From NCBI GenBank assembly GCA_015075745.1, contig JABTTW010000001.1, positions 1,674,001 to 1,738,000 of the forward strand: a DNA stretch of 64,000 nucleotides, written 5' to 3'. The stretch is from Planctomycetia bacterium (GTDB lineage: Bacteria > Planctomycetota > Phycisphaerae > UBA1845 > UTPLA1). How positions within the stretch are numbered: position 1 is the first letter of the stretch; every line of letters starts with the position of its first letter. A program made the translations under genes and the position numbers. The notes under the pieces were generated by a model. That model did not search any database, was not told where the DNA came from, and saw only the letters and a program-made list of their open reading frames with translations. Positions 59,418-64,000 of this stretch are shown here, one piece after another.

Positions 59418-60032
59418 CTAGTTTCCTTGAATCTGCCCCTGAAGATGTCGAAGCAGCCAGGCCCGGGCATAGCACCATTCGCGATCGACCGTGCTCGGCG
59501 AGATGTTCAGCGCGGCGGCGGTGTCATCGATCGAGAGCCCCGTATAGAAACGAAGCTGCGCCACGCTTGCCGCCCGCACATCATGTTCCTTGAGCGCCTC
59601 AATCGCCGTGTCGATATCGAGGGCGTGACCGACCGTCTCATCACTCGCCAGATCGGCGACGTTGGCGATCTCCTTGTTCCATCCTCCGCCGCGCTTCTTC
59701 GCGCCGACCCGGCGCGCATGCTCGATGAGGATCCGGCGCATCGCTTCCGCGGCAGCCGCGTAAAAGTGGGCGCGATTGTCCCAGCCGACTTCCGTGTCGC
59801 CAAGCAGCCGCAGATACGCCTCATGCACCAGGGCCGTCGCCTGGAGCGTATGGTCGCGACGCTCCTGGCGCATCTGCCGCTCCGCAAGTTCGCGCAGGGA
59901 TCGATAGACGAGGGGCAGCAGATCGCGCGCCGCCTGCGGCGCGCCGGCGGCGGCCTCCGACAGCAGCTTCGCGACACGACCCTCGTCCGATGTCCCGGAC
60001 GGTTCGCTTTTCTCCGACGATTTGTCAATCAT
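59418..60032 (-). CDS. ECF-type sigma factor (TIGR02999-like)
   Basis: A 204-residue sigma factor of the planctomycete ECF group that regularly accompanies kinase-TPR genes. Region 2 has LLPLVYRSLRELAERQMRQER and ATALVHEAYLRLLGD, then NRAHFYAAAAEAMRRILIEHAR; region 4 has LRFYTGLSIDDTAAALNISPSTVDREWCYARAWL. There is no anti-sigma gene; the kinase directly downstream may take that role. Start ATG 60032. Confidence 0.92.
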   Translation of the reverse strand: MIDKSSEKSEPSGTSDEGRVAKLLSEAAAGAPQAARDLLPLVYRSLRELAERQMRQERRDHTLQATALVHEAYLRLLGDTEVGWDNRAHFYAAAAEAMRRILIEHARRVGAKKRGGGWNKEIANVADLASDETVGHALDIDTAIEALKEHDVRAASVAQLRFYTGLSIDDTAAALNISPSTVDREWCYARAWLLRHLQGQIQGN

Positions 60033-60275
60033 GGCATTACCACATGCGAAAAGCGGCCGACGCGGACCTCAGGATTCCGCCCTCGAATCCTGACAGCCCG
60101 GCATATTCTACCCTGCTCCCCCCCGCGGCATACGACGATCCGATCAATTGATCCCGGCCTGTCCGGAATAAATGGATTTCATGATGTCGCCCGGCCCGCC
60201 ATTGACGCATTCTCCCCCGTCAGCAACCCACGCCTGATTCAGACCGTCCTCGCGGACAAACCAGGGAGAAAAACC

Positions 60276-61433
60276 ATGTCCAGAAACCGAAACTGCGCGC
60301 TGCAAGCCTGCTTCACCACCCTCGCCGTCTGTTGGTCGGTCGTCTTTTCCGGTTGCGACACCATCGCGCTGCCGCCGCTCGGAGGATCAGGCACCATGGG
60401 CACGCCGAATCCGAATCCGAATCCAAACCCATCGCCCCAAGCCTCCTCCGGTCCGTTCCCATCCGGTACGTACATCTTCTCACTCAAGTCAGACCCCATC
60501 GATGGCTTCACCTACACCAACTCCGGCGCTACCCTTGAGCACTGGGTCTTCAGGCCGCCGCTCTCGCAGGGCCGAGCGTTTTGCGGAGCAGCCGCTCTGA
60601 ATGACCGCATCTACGCGATCGGTGGCAACAACGCGGTACTGGCCGAACTCGCCACCGTCGAAATGCTCGATCTACCCGGCACCGGCATTTGGACGCCCGT
60701 CGCCCCGCTTTCGGCCCCGCGCACCGGCATCGCCGCTGCCGCCGCCAATGGCAAGATCTACGCAATCGGAGGTTTCAGAATCGGCGTGCCGCTCGTGGGC
60801 ACGAACGAAGAGTACGACCCTGCTCTGAACACCTGGACCCCGCGCGCACCGAACCCCACCCCGCGTTCCTACGCCGCCGCCGTGACCGTCAACGGCAAGA
60901 TCTATCTCATGGGCGGTTCAACGATCATCAACAACACGTTCCAGGATACGACCAGCGTCGACGAGTATGATCCCGTCGCCAACACCTGGACGCCCAAGGC
61001 GCCGATGCCCGTCGCCATGTCGACCCACGCCGCGGCCGAGCTGAACGGCAAGATTCACGTCGTCATCGGCACCACGCACCTGGAGTATGACCCCGTCACC
61101 AATGGCTGGACGCCGCGCAAGCCCATGATCACGGCGCGTGACCGCCTCGGCGCTTTCAGTTGGAACGGCAAGCTGTACGCGGTCGGCGGACGGCTTCCCG
61201 GCGGCGGCGTGTTTGGCGCAGCGGAGGAATACAGCCCCGAGCTCGACAACTGGACGCCCCGCCAGTCGGTGGGCAACACGAATCTCCGCCACTCGTCCGG
61301 CTACGCCGCGATCGGCCCCTCCTACTACCGCATCGGCGGCACGGCCCCGACGGGCCAGGGCGGAAACAATCATGACATTCAAACCATGGAGTACTTCGCC
61401 CACACCCCTGTCTTCCCGTTCCGCAAGAACTGA
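60276..61433 (+). CDS. Kelch-repeat lipoprotein
   Basis: A 385-residue lipoprotein. The signal peptide ends in a lipobox-like VVFSGC with Cys27, followed by a Pro-Asn repeat linker encoded by CCGAAT-type tandem repeats (60404-60430). From about residue 90 there are six kelch units (GRAFCGAAALNDRIYAIGG, RTGIAAAAANGKIYAIGG, RSYAAAVTVNGKIYLMGG, STHAAAELNGKIHVVIG, and so on, each with a following W-T-P), enough for one six-bladed propeller. Cell-surface binding protein by inference. ATG 60276 has GGGAGA upstream. Followed by a terminator. The frame is open far upstream, antisense to the sigma/kinase genes, which is only a shadow. Confidence 0.85.
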   Translation: MSRNRNCALQACFTTLAVCWSVVFSGCDTIALPPLGGSGTMGTPNPNPNPNPSPQASSGPFPSGTYIFSLKSDPIDGFTYTNSGATLEHWVFRPPLSQGRAFCGAAALNDRIYAIGGNNAVLAELATVEMLDLPGTGIWTPVAPLSAPRTGIAAAAANGKIYAIGGFRIGVPLVGTNEEYDPALNTWTPRAPNPTPRSYAAAVTVNGKIYLMGGSTIINNTFQDTTSVDEYDPVANTWTPKAPMPVAMSTHAAAELNGKIHVVIGTTHLEYDPVTNGWTPRKPMITARDRLGAFSWNGKLYAVGGRLPGGGVFGAAEEYSPELDNWTPRQSVGNTNLRHSSGYAAIGPSYYRIGGTAPTGQGGNNHDIQTMEYFAHTPVFPFRKN

Positions 61434-61471
61434 GGCAGGCTCGAACCGGCGACTCTCTTGCAGGGTCAAAT

Positions 61472-61512
61472 GGCGCCGGCGTGATTCATTCGCGCCGGCG
61501 CCGGCTTTTTTA
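61472..61512 (+). terminator. Rho-independent terminator of the kelch gene
   Basis: Ten-base-pair perfect stem (GGCGCCGGCG with CGCCGGCGCC), 11-nt loop and a GGCTTTTTT tail. It lies about 40 nt after the stop codon. Confidence 0.9.
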
Positions 61513-61570
61513 CCGCCCTGACTGCCGATTCGCCTGGATACGCTATGATATTTAGTCAAGGGGTTGATAC

Positions 61571-62431
61571 ATGAAACGAAATGACATACTGACCACATCA
61601 AGTACCGCCACAAAAGTCGAAGAGGCACGCGCCATTCTTCGATCTCTGGGCCGAGTAGCCGTCGCATTCAGCGGCGGCGTGGATTCGACATTCGTGCTCA
61701 AGCTCGCCGTCCAGACTCTGGGACAGGCAAACGTCTTGGCCGTCACCGGACGAAGCCCCAGCATCGCTTCCGCCGAGGTCGAGGAGGCCGTCCGCCTCGC
61801 CCAGGCCATCGGGGCAGAGCACCTTGTCATCAGCACGCAGGAATTCGACGACCCCGACTACATCGCCAATCCGACCAACCGCTGCTATTACTGCAAGACC
61901 GAGCTCTACACGCGCATGAAGCCCTTCATCGCCGAGCGCGGCTTCGACGCCATCGTCAACGGAACGAACGCCGATGATCTGGGCGACTATCGCCCCGGCC
62001 TGTCAGCGGCGGGTGAACACTTCGTGCGAGCCCCCGCGGCAGAGGCCGGGCTGACCAAGCCTGAGATTCGCGTTCTTTCCGCCGAGATGGGCCTTCCCAC
62101 GCACGACAAGCCGGCCGGCCCGTGTCTTTCCAGTCGCGTGCAATACGGCGAATCGATCACCCCGGAAAAGCTCCGTATGATCGAAGCGGCGGAGACGATG
62201 CTCCACGATCTGGGCTTTCGGGAGTGCCGCGTTCGGCACCACGACAAGCTTGCGCGAATCGAGGTCCCCGCCGGACAGATCGAGCGGTTGGCATCACCCG
62301 ACTTGCGAATGAAGGTCGACGCGGCATTCCGCGAACTCGGCTACCAGTACGTCTGCATCGACATCCGCGGCTTTCGCAGCGGGAGCATGAACGAAGTGAT
62401 CGCATTCGGCGTCAAACAATTGGCGACGTAA
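61571..62431 (+). CDS. larE: ATP-dependent sacrificial sulfur transferase LarE
   Basis: A 286-residue PP-loop ATPase. The loop SGGVDS is at residues 34-39. Cys185 in KPAGPCLSSR corresponds to the Cys that Lactiplantibacillus LarE gives up as its sulfur for the nickel-pincer cofactor; a C105-YY-C108 pair is also present. LarE converts pyridinium-3,5-biscarboxylic acid mononucleotide to the dithiocarboxylate form. larB, larC and a lactate racemase larA are not adjacent, so it may serve another enzyme or a scattered pathway. Start ATG 61571. Confidence 0.88.
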   Translation: MKRNDILTTSSTATKVEEARAILRSLGRVAVAFSGGVDSTFVLKLAVQTLGQANVLAVTGRSPSIASAEVEEAVRLAQAIGAEHLVISTQEFDDPDYIANPTNRCYYCKTELYTRMKPFIAERGFDAIVNGTNADDLGDYRPGLSAAGEHFVRAPAAEAGLTKPEIRVLSAEMGLPTHDKPAGPCLSSRVQYGESITPEKLRMIEAAETMLHDLGFRECRVRHHDKLARIEVPAGQIERLASPDLRMKVDAAFRELGYQYVCIDIRGFRSGSMNEVIAFGVKQLAT

Positions 62432-62434
62432 CCT

Positions 62435-63142
62435 TCAGCTCTCGTCCGACGGCGACTCCGCCTTCCCTATCTCGGCCTTCAGTTTCGCCACGAGTTGATC
62501 CGCCAGTCGCGTCGGCTGCGGGAGCCGAAATCCTGCGTGACACCAGATCGCCGTCTTGACCGCCTCGATCAGTGTGATGCGATGGCCCACGCTGACGAAG
62601 ACCGGCTTGAATTGCTCGTGCGTTCGAACGATGCGGCCGATGAGTTCGCCCTTATCCAGCATGGGCGAATTCGCGCCGCGCTGTTTCGTCGGCTCTCGAT
62701 ACTCCCCGCAGAGCAGGCTCTTGGCGCATCCGAAAGTCGGGCGATCGAGAAACAACCCCACGTGACAAGCCAGACCCATGCGCCTCGGATGCGCCAATCC
62801 GTGTCCGTCGAGCATGAATACGTCCGGCTCACAGCGGATGCGACGGGCCGCGGCGATAATCGCAGGGGCCTCACGAAAACTCAGCAGGCCGGGCACATAG
62901 GGAAAACTTACCGGTCTGACGACGTGCGTCGTCTCCAAAACCGAACGCGTGCCGAGATCCCAGACAACCCAGCACGCGACAATGCGCTTTTCCGAATCTA
63001 TGAATGCACAATCTGCGCCGGCGACCAGCCGGGGACGCCTGCCGATCGGTTCGATCACCACGGCATCGGCCAGATCGCGCTGGATCGCCACGGCCCGCGC
63101 GGGCGTAACGTTCCATCGGTGGAGAGCACGCGGCAGCTTCAT
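62435..63142 (-). CDS. nfi: Endonuclease V (deoxyinosine 3' endonuclease)
   Basis: A 235-residue endonuclease V. Conserved features are VAGADCAFIDSEKRIVAC with the catalytic Asp, YVPGLLSFREAPAI with Glu, and FMLDGHGLAHPRRMGLACHVGL with the second Asp; the later CHAGFRLPQPTRLADQL matches the family end. It cuts DNA next to deoxyinosine from adenine deamination. Start ATG 63142. Convergent with larE (3 nt between stops). Confidence 0.93.
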   Translation of the reverse strand: MKLPRALHRWNVTPARAVAIQRDLADAVVIEPIGRRPRLVAGADCAFIDSEKRIVACWVVWDLGTRSVLETTHVVRPVSFPYVPGLLSFREAPAIIAAARRIRCEPDVFMLDGHGLAHPRRMGLACHVGLFLDRPTFGCAKSLLCGEYREPTKQRGANSPMLDKGELIGRIVRTHEQFKPVFVSVGHRITLIEAVKTAIWCHAGFRLPQPTRLADQLVAKLKAEIGKAESPSDES

Positions 63143-63274
63143 GCAGCCATCGTATCTCCTCGCTTCTCAACTGCGTAGGAGGCCGCCGATTCAGGTCCTG
63201 ATTGTTTCTCCCCGTCGGGACGAATATCATTAAGGTGGAAGAACAGGTTTCGTCATCCCACCCGGCCGATTTGC

Positions 63275-64000
63275 ATGAACCCCCTTCCTACTCAATCGCT
63301 GCGTTTCGGGCTTGCCGCGGTGATGCTGCTGGCGCTTCCGGTTCGCGCCGAGCTGATCAAGCTCAAGGGCAAGGAAACGATCGCCTGTCGGGTCATCGAA
63401 ACGACTGATCTTGAGACGAAAGTGATCACCTCGGAATCCGGCGAGCGCCGAGAACTGGTGATCCCAAATCAATCGATCGTCAAACGAATTCACGGTTCCG
63501 AGGAAATCGCCAGCATCGAGACAAATCGCAGCGCCGCCAGTCTTTCCGACTGGGCTGCTTCTTACTACCACGCAAGTTTGGAGATGCTGGCGAAACGCTG
63601 CATCCGCGGAGCGCTGGCTCTCAAACCACAGATGGGGGCCAAACCTCGCACCAGGGCGGCAGGGGCAGGTCGCAAGGTCGGAGACTTTGTCAGTTTCTGG
63701 AACCGCATCGTTCTGCAGGCCAGAGCCGATGCGGCCAAAACCCGGGATGTCGCGGAACACCTGGTTGTCGCCAAATGGGCGAAGGAAGCCGGCCTCAATG
63801 AGGACGCCGCTTACTACCTCCGAAAAGCGTGGAGCATGGCTCCGGACTCCGTCGAGGCCGGTCGCCTGGCCGTCGATTGGGGCGTGTCGCTTGAGCGATG
63901 GCTGCAGGTAGACCTGACGACCGCGCTCGATCAGCCGCTGCTGAAGGAATCGATTCAGGATGGGCAGGATCAGGTCACTGCCGAGGCGGAGAAGGAGTTC
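63275..64000 (+). CDS. Exported protein of unknown function, 3' end outside window
   Basis: ATG 63275 opens a frame of 242 codons that runs off the window without a stop. A signal peptide (about residues 1-25, ending ALPVRAE) is followed by a short beta-rich segment (LIKLKGKETIACRVIE, then SGERRELVIPNQSIVKRI) similar in style to planctomycete proteins with such an N-terminal module. After that it is mainly helical (residues 95-190), with TPR-like spacing (VAKWAKEAGLNEDAAYYLRKAW). Family not recognised. Confidence 0.7.
   Translation, partial: MNPLPTQSLRFGLAAVMLLALPVRAELIKLKGKETIACRVIETTDLETKVITSESGERRELVIPNQSIVKRIHGSEEIASIETNRSAASLSDWAASYYHASLEMLAKRCIRGALALKPQMGAKPRTRAAGAGRKVGDFVSFWNRIVLQARADAAKTRDVAEHLVVAKWAKEAGLNEDAAYYLRKAWSMAPDSVEAGRLAVDWGVSLERWLQVDLTTALDQPLLKESIQDGQDQVTAEAEKEF

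Noticed and set aside
56376..60275. Continuous plus-strand open frame of about 1300 codons ahead of and in frame with the kelch gene
   Set aside because: It is exactly antisense to the sigma factor and kinase-TPR genes, which have clear motifs. Long antisense frames are common when codon bias is strong and GC is high. The kelch gene has its own start with Shine-Dalgarno and signal peptide at 60276.
60404..60430. CCGAAT tandem repeat considered as a microsatellite or regulatory repeat
   Set aside because: It is in frame and codes for the Pro-Asn linker after the lipoprotein signal; only four or five units are present.

Overview
The window reads as chromosomal DNA of a high-GC planctomycete-like bacterium. 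This is an inference from several family-level traits: ECF sigma factors beside Ser/Thr kinases that carry WD40 or TPR tails, a PEP-CTERM surface protein, a secreted Cys-rich protein with dockerin-like calcium loops, DUF2252 and TMTC-like proteins, and many zinc ribbons of the form CGYNLR...CPECG. No rRNA, tRNA, CRISPR array or prophage was seen.

Layout. 1-7.4 kb: a truncated TPR protein, an SDR reductase, a YheT-like hydrolase with Cys as nucleophile, a polyprenyl diphosphate synthase, a HAD phosphatase, a secreted DUF2252 protein and a small lipoprotein. 7.5-14.1 kb: two coupled YkgJ Fe-S/zinc proteins, an SSS symporter, VOC and DJ-1/PfpI proteins, a GH10-like barrel protein, an alkyltransferase-like repair protein and a 2-hydroxyacid dehydrogenase. 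14.3-19.5 kb: a c-di-AMP locus (cdaA, YbbR/cdaR), a 54-aa zinc-ribbon protein missed by length cut-offs, a TMTC-like TPR membrane protein and a PEP-CTERM protein ended by a clear terminator. 19.7-23.0 kb: glnS, an unknown gene and a DUF4258/YgiT toxin-antitoxin-like pair, all on the minus strand. 23.1-30.0 kb: an AraC/GyrI regulator, two acyl-CoA dehydrogenases, a PLP decarboxylase, a membrane protein whose frame runs 300 nt into the decarboxylase, and a gamma-carbonic-anhydrase-like protein. 30.0-31.0 kb is gene-free and rich in repeats.

31.0-36.4 kb is the most unusual part. A polytopic membrane protein gene is followed by four tandem genes for zinc-ribbon membrane proteins. The three with an intact 5' end start with nearly the same 5' cassette, but their membrane bodies differ. 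An IS1380 remnant has cut the array and removed the 5' end of the second gene. rpsO-pnp follows with a strong terminator, and then a full IS1380 copy whose right end supplies the stop codon of a 980-residue secreted Cys-rich protein.

44.2-64 kb: an ECF sigma factor next to a kinase-WD40 protein that starts with an anti-sigma-like HxxxCxxC motif; a histidine kinase; a LOG-family protein; a murJ-trmB-yidD cluster with a cyclophilin and a polyprenyl-phosphate sugar transferase; a thioesterase; a second sigma factor/kinase-TPR pair; a kelch lipoprotein; larE; nfi; and a secreted protein cut by the window end.

How genes work together: cdaA-cdaR would make and control c-di-AMP. murJ and the sugar transferase serve lipid-linked envelope precursors, which also need the polyprenyl synthase product. 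The two sigma/kinase pairs are probably separate signalling modules. All functions come from motif reading by eye, without database searches.
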